From Penicillium oxalicum (Eukaryota > Ascomycota > Eurotiomycetes > Eurotiales > Aspergillaceae): DNA of 64,000 nt. Location: NCBI RefSeq assembly GCF_001723175.1, contig NC_064655.1, positions 2,542,001 through 2,606,000 of the forward strand, in the 5' to 3' direction. Position 1 is the first letter of the stretch, and every line of letters begins with the position of its first letter. A program made the position numbers and the translations under genes. The notes below the pieces were generated by a model. It saw nothing but the letters and a program-made list of their open reading frames with translations. It made no database searches and had not been told where the DNA came from. Shown one piece after another: positions 23,271-31,887 of this stretch.

Positions 23271-25089
23271 ATGAATGCCCTGATCGGACAGTTGTTGAAC
23301 GCCCCTGTGGCCCTGTTGAAAGGGGCGACTATTGCGTTATCATTTTTTAGTCTCTATGTACGTTATTTTTGCTTTGTTCATTCGCGTTGGCTTGCTAACC
23401 TGCTCATCTGTAGCTGTTTGGCTTGGTCATTTACCGTCTCATCTTTCACCCACTTGCGCAGTATCCTGGACCGCTACTCGGCCGCATAACTAATCTCTAT
23501 GCTGCATACCACGCATGGAAAGGCGACATTCACGAGGATATCTGGCGTTGCCATCAGAAACATGGTAGCTCTCACCGGTCTTGTCCTTTTAGCTATTGAC
23601 TAATTGACCCACAAGGCAACTGCATCCGATATGCCCCGGATCGGCTGGCTTTTGACACTGCCAAGGCAGTATCAGGTAAGAAAATAGTTGAAGTGTAAGC
23701 TCTCAAACCCTAACCATACCAACAGACATCTATGGCTATGGTGGGAACGTTCGCAAATCACAAGTATACGACACGCTTGTCCATCGCACGGCCAACACTC
23801 TTACCATGCGCGACAAGAAGCAGCACGCCCAGCGACGACGCATCATGAGCCACGGTTTCTCGGACGCAGCCATTCGTTCATTTGAACCACGGGTCCAGGA
23901 GTTGATTCAGACTCTTTGCGACCTCCTGATTGTCAAAGATGCCAGCGCGGATAGCGAATGGAGCGCACCGCAGGATATGGCGCCTTGGTGTAAGTCAACG
24001 CTCATAGCGACTGGAAGTTGCGCTCACACCGGGGCTATCTAGTTGACTACCTGACCTTCGACATCATGTCTTCACTTATTTTCAGTGCATCATACGACAC
24101 CCTCCGCCAAGAGAAATACCGGTCGGTGATCCGCGCCATCGAAGAATCCAACGTCCGGGTCAGTGTCCTCCTACAGGCACCGATCGTCACCCTCTTCCGT
24201 AGCGACAAGAAGCTCTTCTCACAGTCCATCCTCGGCCGTAACCACTTCACCCGGTTCATTGGTAGTACAGTCAAGGAACGAGTGCAGAAGAGCAAGCTCC
24301 TCGCCGACCGGGATATATTTTCGTACTTCCAGAGCAGCAAGGCTGCGGCCAATGGCGATTCTATGAACATGAATGAACTCAGCGGAGAGGCTGCCACTCT
24401 GATTGTTGCTGGTCACTATCACCTTCGTTTAGCACCACATACCGCGATTGCTCTCTGACCTCCTTTCAACAGGCTCCGATACCACCGCCACCACTCTCGC
24501 AGCAACGATGTTCTACCTCAGCCAAAGCGCCGACATCTACCACCGAGTCGCCCAGGAAGTCCGCCAATGCTTCAACTCGGAGGATGAAATCCACGCAGGA
24601 AGCCAGTTGAACGCTTGTCGCCTACTGCGGGCGTGCATCGACGAGGCACTCCGCATGTCTCCGCCTGCGCCGCCTGCGGGCAGTGCGCTTTGGCGCGAGG
24701 TCGAGGCCGGTGGCATAACGGTCAATGGTCGTTTCGTACCCGAAGGCTATGATGTCGGCGTGGGGATCTACGCTGTTCACCACAACCCGACGGTCTACCC
24801 ACAGCCATTCCGCTTTGACCCCGATCGCTGGCTGGTAGATGACACTCACGACGTGCGCAGTGCGTTTATGCCGTTTTCTCTGGGAACAAGAAGCTGTATC
24901 GGTAAGGGCTTGGCGCAGATGGAAGCTCTCTTGACACTGGCAAACATCATCTGGCGGTATGACTTCCGGGCTGTTCCCGGTGGGGCGGTCCAGCCAGAGT
25001 ATAAGCTTAAGGATCATGTCACTGGAGCAAAAACCGGGCCTGTGTTGCAGTACCGTCGGATTGTTCGGGATAAGATAATGATAGGTTGA
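23271..25089 (+). CDS. Cytochrome P450 monooxygenase
   Basis: Six exons: 23271-23357, 23414-23564, 23616-23675, 23726-23989, 24043-24411 and 24473-25089; 515 aa, intact. It has an N-terminal membrane anchor (about residues 10-30), a proline-containing hinge after the first intron, the I-helix AGSDTTATT, the ExxR motif in DEALRMS, the PFRFDPDRW region, and the haem loop [12 protein letters not shown] with the cysteine thiolate (about residue 451). Microsomal, needing a P450 reductase. By position it matches the P450 next to the aminotransferase in oxaleimide-type clusters (PoxM-like, from memory), where oxidation of the HR-PKS product precedes transamination; the substrate here is unproven. 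Confidence 0.92.
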
Positions 25090-25489
25090 GGATGCGTTGA
25101 GATATGTTTCCCGGATAGCGGTGTATCTCTTCGCTGAATATGTGCATCTTAGAACAATGAGCATGTTCTTGAATTTGCTGGAACGTCGCTGCGTATACAT
25201 TTTAGTGGAGGAAACAGCCAACTTTGTTATCTATTCAAAATAATCGAAGTGAAGTCCAACAAATCTTATATTCAGAACCTGGAGCCCGAGATTCGTACTT
25301 TCCCCGTAACCAAATCCAGAAACCATCAGCTTCGAGCGAGCCTTATCTCCAGATTCGGCTTACTATTCCCACCCAGCACCGCAACCAGTCCCATCATCTC
25401 TCTCCACCCCACCTTCTATCTGCCCCCCTCTATTCTCCTTTCCTCATCCTCCAGACGTTAGGCCCGGATCTCCAACATAATTCCTGGAG
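25090..25489. other. Convergent 3' region of P450 and membrane protein genes
   Basis: C/A- and T/C-rich, with short open frames only. No gene recognised. Confidence 0.5.
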
Positions 25490-26080
25490 CTACGCTTTCA
25501 GACCCTCCAGGGTGGCCCAAACCCCAACCACCCAAAAAGGCACATCTACTATCCAAAACCTTATATTGTTGACCTTCATCCACCCTGCCAACAACTCCAT
25601 CGCGACATGCGGAACCGTCTCTGGGCTCATCATGCGCTTCTCGAACTTCAACATTTTGGGCGCCACCGACAAGTGCGCAAACGATAGGAAAAGTCCAACA
25701 CCGTAAAGAAAGCGGGCGTTGCTGCCAGCGAGGTCATCTGGGCGCACGAAGAGATTCAGGATGAGGGCAACCCGAGTGAAGAGGACGATGCTGATGACAC
25801 CTGTCCAGACGCGGGGAACGACTGTCTGCAACCAGTGCTGGAAGGCGGCACCGACGTGGTCGATTTTCTTGGGGGAGGTGTGAGGGGGAAGAAAGGTGGA
25901 GAGGGCGAAGTATTGGGCCAGGCGATTAACGAGGCTGTTCGTTGTGTTAATGTGACTTGTAGAAAAGGGGGTTGGAAGGGGAGCGCGAGCGTACAGGATG
26001 GTGGTGGTGATGAGAGGAGTCACTCGGAGGACCTTTAGGGCTAGGCTGCCCGCGGAGACAACCAGGAGATCGAGCGCCAT
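25490..26080 (-). CDS. Small multi-pass membrane protein of unknown function
   Basis: Single exon, 196 aa, start at 26080. Four hydrophobic segments are visible, at about residues 4-30, 88-112, 121-142 and 170-192. The charged loops include RPDDLAGSN and KFEKRMM. I do not recognise a catalytic motif. It shares a promoter with the divergent hydrolase gene, and that promoter carries two strong copies of the cluster motif, so it is likely a co-regulated cluster member (in oxaleimide-type clusters one protein of unknown function, PoxN, has this position, from memory). Possible roles are an accessory protein for a membrane enzyme, or transport. Confidence 0.65.
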   Translation of the reverse strand: MALDLLVVSAGSLALKVLRVTPLITTTILYARAPLPTPFSTSHINTTNSLVNRLAQYFALSTFLPPHTSPKKIDHVGAAFQHWLQTVVPRVWTGVISIVLFTRVALILNLFVRPDDLAGSNARFLYGVGLFLSFAHLSVAPKMLKFEKRMMSPETVPHVAMELLAGWMKVNNIRFWIVDVPFWVVGVWATLEGLKA

Positions 26081-26197
26081 TGTGGGGGTTTCTTTTTGGA
26101 GATTTTGGAGAATAATTTGGCCTGAGAGTGTCCGGCTGTGTGAATTCTGGCAGTGAATGTGAAGACGCAGTCCGCAATGTCTTTATTGTTAAGGCAG

Positions 26198-26247
26198 TCG
26201 GACTCGGATTCGGCCTCTTCGATAACCCCTCCCGAAGTAGTCGGAGA
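26198..26247. promoter_or_regulatory. Cluster motif pair in membrane protein/hydrolase divergent promoter
   Basis: TCGGACTCGGATTCGG (26198-26213, three half sites at 6-bp steps) and CCCGAAGTAGTCGGAGA (26231-26247). It lies 118-167 bp from the start at 26080 and 111-160 bp from the start at 26358. Confidence 0.45.
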
Positions 26248-26357
26248 TGTGGCCGGGTCAAAGTAAATGTACTAACTATACTAGCAAAACACAGCACTTC
26301 CAAAATCTGAGGTAGCCATACGACTAAGTCTTCAAATTGAACACATCAAATACACTC

Positions 26358-27623
26358 ATGATGCATCGGTTCTTCAAATCTGAATTCTTCAACTTCGAAT
26401 TCATCCGCATTCTCTCCGCCGCCCCCTACGGTGGAGCTGAAATCGCAGAATGCCTGGTGGCAGCCGGCCAAATCACCAACGATGACCCAGAGAGCTGGCA
26501 TCGGGCGTGGATAATCCAGGCCGACAAAGCGAAAGCCCTGGGAGATGAAGCCCTGCACTCTGGTGACACCGTCTCCGCGCGACGAGCCTACCTTCGCGCC
26601 TCCAACTACCGCGCCAGTGGCTACATGTTCCACGATCGGCCGGGGGCACCGGACGCTCGCGTCTTGCCCCTGGCGCAGCAGGTCCTGGACACTTATGCTC
26701 TCACCTTACCGCTACTAGACACCGGCGAAGCAAGCCAGCTCAAGATCCCGTTTGAAAACTACCAACTCGCCGCGTACCTTTACCTTCCGCGCGACCGCAC
26801 GAAGCCTGTACCCGTGCTACTCAGCCTCGGCGGTGCAGACTCCATCCAAGAAGAGCTGTACTACGTCTACGCAGCCAGCGGACCCCAATTGGGCTATGCC
26901 GTACTCACCTTCGAGGGACCGGGCCAGGGCATCACTCTTCGCCGCGACAAGATGCACATGCGCCCGGACTGGGAGGTCGTCGTCGGCCGCGTCCTCGACT
27001 TCCTGACGGCGTATATGCAGCAAAACCCCTCTGTGCAGCTGGACCTTTCACGCGTCGCGGTCGTCGGGGCCTCGATGGGGGGGTACTACGCCCTCCGCGC
27101 GGCTGTCGACCCGCGCATCGGGGCCTGCGTCTCGATCGACCCCTTCTACGACATGTGGGATTTTGTGCGCAACCACGTCTCGCCGGCCTTGCTGAACGCG
27201 TGGAACGCCGGGTGGGTGCCTTCGCGGGTCGTCAACGGCATCATGTCGATGGCGATGGCAGCTTCGTTCCAGGCTAAGTGGGAGGTCGGCCTCGCGATGT
27301 GGTTCTTCGGCGTCGACTCCCCGACGCAGACGCTGCGACATATGATGAAGTATACGCTCGCCCGCGCAGATGGGACGAGTCGGCTGGACCAGGTCAAGTG
27401 CCCTGTGTTGGTGTCCGGGGCGACGCAGTCACTGTATCTGGAGCCGGAGAGCGATGTGCTCCGTGTCTTTGATGCGTTGGCGCATCTGGGTGACGAGCGG
27501 CGCGAGATCTGGATCGCGAGGTCGCCGGAGGAAGGTGGTTTGCAGGCGAAGATCGGAGCGATCGGGCTGGTGGTGCAGAGGACATTTCGATTTTTAGATC
27601 AGCATCTTAATGTTACGCGGTAG
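26358..27623 (+). CDS. Alpha/beta hydrolase of the FUS2/cytochalasan-hydrolase type
   Basis: Single exon, 421 aa from the ATG at 26358 (a second ATG follows at once). The N-terminal helical cap domain (AYLRASNYRASGY) is typical of this FrsA/DPN-hydrolase-like family. The core holds an oxyanion-hole strand LLSLGGADS, FEGPGQG, the nucleophile elbow GASMGGYYA, and SIDPFYDMWD. The C-terminal segment where a catalytic His is usually found reads EEGGLQAKIGA and shows no His. Relatives next to PKS-NRPS genes (FUS2, CcsE, PoxO-type) are required in fusarin, cytochalasan and related pathways, around the aldehyde-to-pyrrolinone (Knoevenagel) step. Intact reading frame. Confidence 0.85.
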   Translation: MMHRFFKSEFFNFEFIRILSAAPYGGAEIAECLVAAGQITNDDPESWHRAWIIQADKAKALGDEALHSGDTVSARRAYLRASNYRASGYMFHDRPGAPDARVLPLAQQVLDTYALTLPLLDTGEASQLKIPFENYQLAAYLYLPRDRTKPVPVLLSLGGADSIQEELYYVYAASGPQLGYAVLTFEGPGQGITLRRDKMHMRPDWEVVVGRVLDFLTAYMQQNPSVQLDLSRVAVVGASMGGYYALRAAVDPRIGACVSIDPFYDMWDFVRNHVSPALLNAWNAGWVPSRVVNGIMSMAMAASFQAKWEVGLAMWFFGVDSPTQTLRHMMKYTLARADGTSRLDQVKCPVLVSGATQSLYLEPESDVLRVFDALAHLGDERREIWIARSPEEGGLQAKIGAIGLVVQRTFRFLDQHLNVTR

Positions 27624-27722
27624 TCAAGTTGAATAGTTCTATGCTATGAGTGAAGGAAGTTTGAAGTGGAAATGATTGCAACGTTAAAGCTATGCCATAT
27701 CATCTTATAGTGATGCATAACT

Positions 27723-28917
27723 TCAGGGATTTTCTCGATCGAGAAACACCACCAATTTCTCGCCAGACGTCCCTCCTGATTTAAGGATATCCAGACATTT
27801 CAGGATCCCTTCGAATCCTCCTTCAACCGTCCTGGTGGGGTGAGGAACGAATTTGCCCTCGTCTACTAGTCGTTGAATGGTCTGGAAAAACTCACCACTG
27901 CGGGCGCGCAACTGGGGGTTGGCGGTGCGCTCGTAGCCGTCCGCCAGGGCAATCTCCTTACCACTGGCAGCCAACCCAACAATCATCTCCTTGCGAACGG
28001 TGCGTCGGAGATGCAATTCTTCCGCGGGCTGTTCAAGGCAGGTGTACTTGCCCCCCACGCGGCTGAAGGTGTCGTAGCAGATCAGTTGGGATTGGAGGTC
28101 AGTGATGATGTCGAGAACGTGCCGAAGGCGGCCATTGGTGTAGCTCTTGATGTCGGCTGCACAGGTCTCGGATCGGTAGTCAAAGACCTTCTCAGCACCG
28201 GCGGCTCTCACGAGGTCGTTATTGTGGGGAGAGCAGGTGGCTATGGGACGATATCCAGAGCTGTATGCGTTTTGTCAGTAGTGTGGAATGGAACGTGTGA
28301 CCCGGGACGAGAACATACAGTCGCAGAATTTGGAGAGCTGCTGTTCCAGTGGAGGTACTACCCCCGTAGACCAACACGGGTGGTGGATCGTCCTGAAGAG
28401 GCATGTCGGGGGTCCCTTCCAGACCAAGAGACTCGTACAGGGCAATCCACAGAGTTGCGAACACGCTGCCTCCGAGAACGGCCCCTTGCGCAAAGGAGAG
28501 CTTGTTTGGCAGTTTCAAGAGCAGGTCTGCATGAGCAGCTACGTACTGCGAGAAGCTACCTGATGGTAGATCGATAGGATTTGACCCGTGAATGCCACCG
28601 CATACCCGATCGCCGATGCGAAGGTCTCTTCGGATGCGAGCTGCTTCAGGACCAATGGATAGCACGATGCCGGCAAAGTCACAGCCGATTCGAGCTCCGG
28701 GGGCAGGAAAGCGGGAAGGCATCTTCCAGTCACAAGGATTGATGGAGACAGCGATCGTCTTTACCAGCACCATGTGCGGTTCGGGGATTGGAAGTGGTGC
28801 ATCGTGTTAGATCGTAGCCTTGCCGGTCTCGTCTTCAGCGATCACCGTTTGCTGGGACGGGAGAGAAACCGCCGCTGGTAAAAACCCGGCTGGAAGTGAA
28901 CATGGCTGAACAGGCAT
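27723..28917 (-). CDS. Trans-acting enoyl reductase (LovC/CcsC type), with an in-frame stop near the N-terminus
   Basis: Exons 28917-28319 and 28260-27723 (58-bp intron) span 378 codons, the usual size for the family. A GroES-like domain ([30 protein letters not shown]) precedes the Rossmann domain ([25 protein letters not shown]), and the end is [20 protein letters not shown]. It acts in trans on the polyketide chain of a PKS-NRPS whose own ER is inactive. From the natural start at 28917, codon 37 is TAA (28807-28809), although protein similarity runs through it ([15 protein letters not shown] before, [11 protein letters not shown] after). Starting instead at 28773 would lose 48 residues including the first strands. 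Pseudogene, strain mutation or sequence error. Confidence 0.8.
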
Positions 28918-29008
28918 GTTGGTTGACAGTGAGGTGATAGATCCATAAGACTAGTATCATAAAGCTGGTATTAGTTCAACTGTCCTCCATCATCGTAGCT
29001 GCGGAGGG

Positions 29009-29030
29009 TCGGATTCGGAGATTCGGTCGG
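29009..29030. promoter_or_regulatory. Cluster motif in trans-ER/Diels-Alderase divergent promoter
   Basis: TCGGATTCGGAGATTCGGTCGG, four TCGG half sites in the same direction, located 92 bp upstream of the trans-ER start and 150 bp upstream of the Diels-Alderase start. Confidence 0.45.
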
Positions 29031-29179
29031 CGTCAATTCGGTTCAACCGGCCCCGTAAGCCCTAATCCCAGCTCCTAACACCCAAATAATCAGCTCCCAT
29101 TGCTCCAACACTTTACTTTTATGGTCCGGCTACTAGATTCTTTCACTTGCAAGAAGGTATCCCCCATTGTGTGGTCACA

Positions 29180-30520
29180 ATGGCTCGAATCCCATTGGAG
29201 TTTCTGTCCATCACTCTCCCCGTGCTCCTCCTCGCCTACTGCCTGGCCATAGAGTACGAAGTATCTCTCCCAACCATCGCCCACACCAGCCCCGCCAGCA
29301 ACCCCGAAGAATACCTTCAATCGATATACGAGCAATTGAACCTTGACCTCCCTTCCACCTGCACGGTGAACCACTTGTCCGCCTTCGACAACACACCCAC
29401 CTCACTCCTCAACTTCTCCACCTCCCCCGTCGAACATTTCGACGCCCCCAAGCTCCCTTCGGGCTTGAACGCCACCGCAGGGGAACAATGGGCGTTCGAC
29501 GGTACGTCCTCTTCCGGCCGCAGTGGCCTCCTGCTGGGTATCTACCGTGACGCATCGTACGCCTTCCTGGGGCCGGGGAACTTCCGCCTCTCGCTGGATC
29601 TGGTGTGGGATAATAGTACCACCTGGTCCACCGTCGACTACCTCTCCTCGTCGACCGTGCACACGTGCACTGATAAAGTGGTCGGCATCTGGTCCCACTC
29701 TGCAGATCACTATTACGTCTTCACTGTGACCGCCGACGCCAAGCACGCGCGCATTCACTTCCACACTCCGGACGTTGTTGGTGCCGTCGACCTGTACAGC
29801 ACCACCCCCGCGCGCTACCCGGACGGCGCGCTCTTTCCGTCCGAGGTATCGGTGACGCAGAACGCGCCCATGCTGCACTGGGTCGAGCCCATTCCCGGCG
29901 GATTGATCGATGTTGATCTCAAAGTGAAGGACACCCCTTTCCGGTGGACGGGACTCGGCGGCCACGAGCGCTGGTGGTCAGCGAAGGGCTGGCTGGATCT
30001 CATGACGCATTGGGAGGCCGTACGGCTGATGGCAGGGCCCTACGTGCTAAGCTTCTGGCAGCCCACCTCCCGCGTGAATGGGGTGGCATATCCGTCCGCG
30101 TTCTTGACCAAGTACGGTGAGAAGGTGTTTTCGGCTGTAAGCGGCAAGGTATCGGAGGTGGAGGATTATATTCTATATAGTCCGGTGAGAATGGAGAAGC
30201 AGGCAAGGGAGACGGGGTATGAAGTTGAGTTGGTCTCTCCGGCCCAAGGGAGGAGGTGGGTGTTTGGGTTGGAGTATCGCAACCAGGAGTTTGAGTTTGA
30301 GCTGGGCGACGCAGCCGGGGGGAGGGCATATGTGGGGAGAGCGAAGGGTGGGGAGGTTCATGCAGACGATAAGCCGGAAGAGCCATCTGAGGGCGTGTTC
30401 TTCATTGAACATGTGGATGTCAAGGCGTTGACTGTTCCAAGGGCTTATGTGGTTGTTTGTGAGTGGTACTATCGGGTGCAGGCGCAGGTGCTGAACTCGT
30501 GGAGGAATGGGGGGCAGTAG
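29180..30520 (+). CDS. Lipocalin-like Diels-Alderase (AttH/CrtC fold)
   Basis: Single exon, 446 aa from the ATG at 29180, intact. An N-terminal hydrophobic stretch (about residues 4-24, LEFLSITLPVLLLAYCLA) looks like a signal or anchor. Two beta-rich lipocalin-like domains follow, with family landmarks [60 protein letters not shown] and GPYVLSFWQPTSRVNG. Relatives (Fsa2, CghA, MycB, CcsF, PoxQ) catalyse intramolecular [4+2] cycloaddition of PKS-NRPS-derived polyenes, giving trans- or cis-decalins or the cytochalasan ring. With hydrolase and trans-ER adjacent, this gene defines the cluster type. Which ring it forms cannot be read from the sequence. Confidence 0.88.
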   Translation: MARIPLEFLSITLPVLLLAYCLAIEYEVSLPTIAHTSPASNPEEYLQSIYEQLNLDLPSTCTVNHLSAFDNTPTSLLNFSTSPVEHFDAPKLPSGLNATAGEQWAFDGTSSSGRSGLLLGIYRDASYAFLGPGNFRLSLDLVWDNSTTWSTVDYLSSSTVHTCTDKVVGIWSHSADHYYVFTVTADAKHARIHFHTPDVVGAVDLYSTTPARYPDGALFPSEVSVTQNAPMLHWVEPIPGGLIDVDLKVKDTPFRWTGLGGHERWWSAKGWLDLMTHWEAVRLMAGPYVLSFWQPTSRVNGVAYPSAFLTKYGEKVFSAVSGKVSEVEDYILYSPVRMEKQARETGYEVELVSPAQGRRWVFGLEYRNQEFEFELGDAAGGRAYVGRAKGGEVHADDKPEEPSEGVFFIEHVDVKALTVPRAYVVVCEWYYRVQAQVLNSWRNGGQ

Positions 30521-31333
30521 GATGCATGAAAACGACAAGATCGCCCTTTGATGTTGATGTTGAGAAACGAGGAATCAGTTTTTGGCTCTGACAAATTTAT
30601 CTGAGTCTTCCAGCTTTCGAGTTCGGCCCTCCAATACACGGAGCGGATATCTGGGTGGCCTGCTGATTGCGATATTTTCATTCAAATCATGATTTGCGTA
30701 TCGCACGATAAGTTAGATACCGACGACTAGATGTAATCGATATTTCCGATAGAAGATATAGTTAATTATGTACATGCCAGAGCCCGCTGCAAGCGTACGA
30801 ACTAGGAACATGGTAGCGAATGAGGACCACCAGCGAATCATCAGAAATATGCGCTCGATTGATTAAATGACCGGCAGGTAGAGGATATGTGAAATACGCA
30901 TCTGCGGAGTAGGCCAGTGGTTGATGAGTGGACGCCAAATGCTACACTGACGTAAGTCTCAACGCACTTGGACTCGGCAGCTTATCGAAGCTGCGTGATT
31001 CCAGATCTGCTGGCTGTCATGGAGCGGATCTGAAGCTGGCGGCCCTGGTGATGGTTCGGAGTGTGGATTTAAGGTGAAATTATCTGCCAGCAGGAGCTAT
31101 CACTTCGCCTTCCGCGATAAATGCTTCTTTTGCGACTATTTTGTCGACGAATCGATGAAAATTTGCCTGTTTCCTTTGCTGGAGCGTCCACTGCTTCTAA
31201 AGCCGGGAAGTGGTGGTTCTACAGCGAGTTCGAAGGCTGCTTGATACGTGCCACACGTAATCCCTATGTCTAGGCCATTCTTGGCTTTGGCTGGGGCGTT
31301 GAAGATTACCGAGGAAGACGACGAGATGTAATG
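30521..31333. other. Intergenic region at the right edge of the cluster
   Basis: 3' flank of the Diels-Alderase gene up to the MITE. No coding frame and no cluster-type motif array seen. Confidence 0.5.
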
Positions 31334-31887
31334 TAATTCCCAGTTAAACCGGTCAACCCAAACACCATAATAAATACATAATATTACAACTTAATAACTC
31401 AACACCCAAGACTTTATATAAGGTCTGGATTTATTCGAGTGCTAAATGTAATATAATGATTGTTCTTCCTCGGTCGGGAAGTATTTGAAGGAGTGAGAAT
31501 GTAGATATATTGAGTCAAGTCACTTTATGGGAATGTAATTTTAATAATACGTGTAAATAATCAGTTATTTAATATTCTAGTGACTCTGAGCTATTTCCCT
31601 CTATAACAAGTGCTATCTCACCAAAAATTAGGCAAATGAACATGTTGTTATTGATATGTTACGGCACTGCGGGATAGGTGGCTATACGTAGCCGTCGCTA
31701 CCCGCAGGTAACATTGATGCGATACTTATACCATCCCCGGGCATACCAGAACATGCGTTCTGGTATATTTCAGTCTTTTGGACTAGTTGGTTAGCGTGCC
31801 CGGGTTGCTACACTTAACATGATATACAGCAACCTCAAATTTCGTATTTACTGTGGTGTTTGGGTTGACCGGTTTAACTGGGAATTA
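31334..31887. mobile_element. MITE-like element with 44-bp terminal inverted repeats and TA target duplication
   Basis: Positions 31334-31377 and 31844-31887 are inverted repeats: the outer 34 bases are identical (from TAATTCCCAGTTAAACCGGT inward), then two mismatches in the next ten. The ends are flanked by TA, the target duplication of Tc1/mariner-pogo (Fot1/Tan1) elements. No transposase frame fits in about 550 bp, so it is non-autonomous, similar in kind to the Vader element of Aspergillus niger (size and 44-bp TIRs recalled from memory). The near-identical TIRs suggest a fairly recent insertion, and the element lacks the RIP signature of its right neighbour. Confidence 0.8.
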
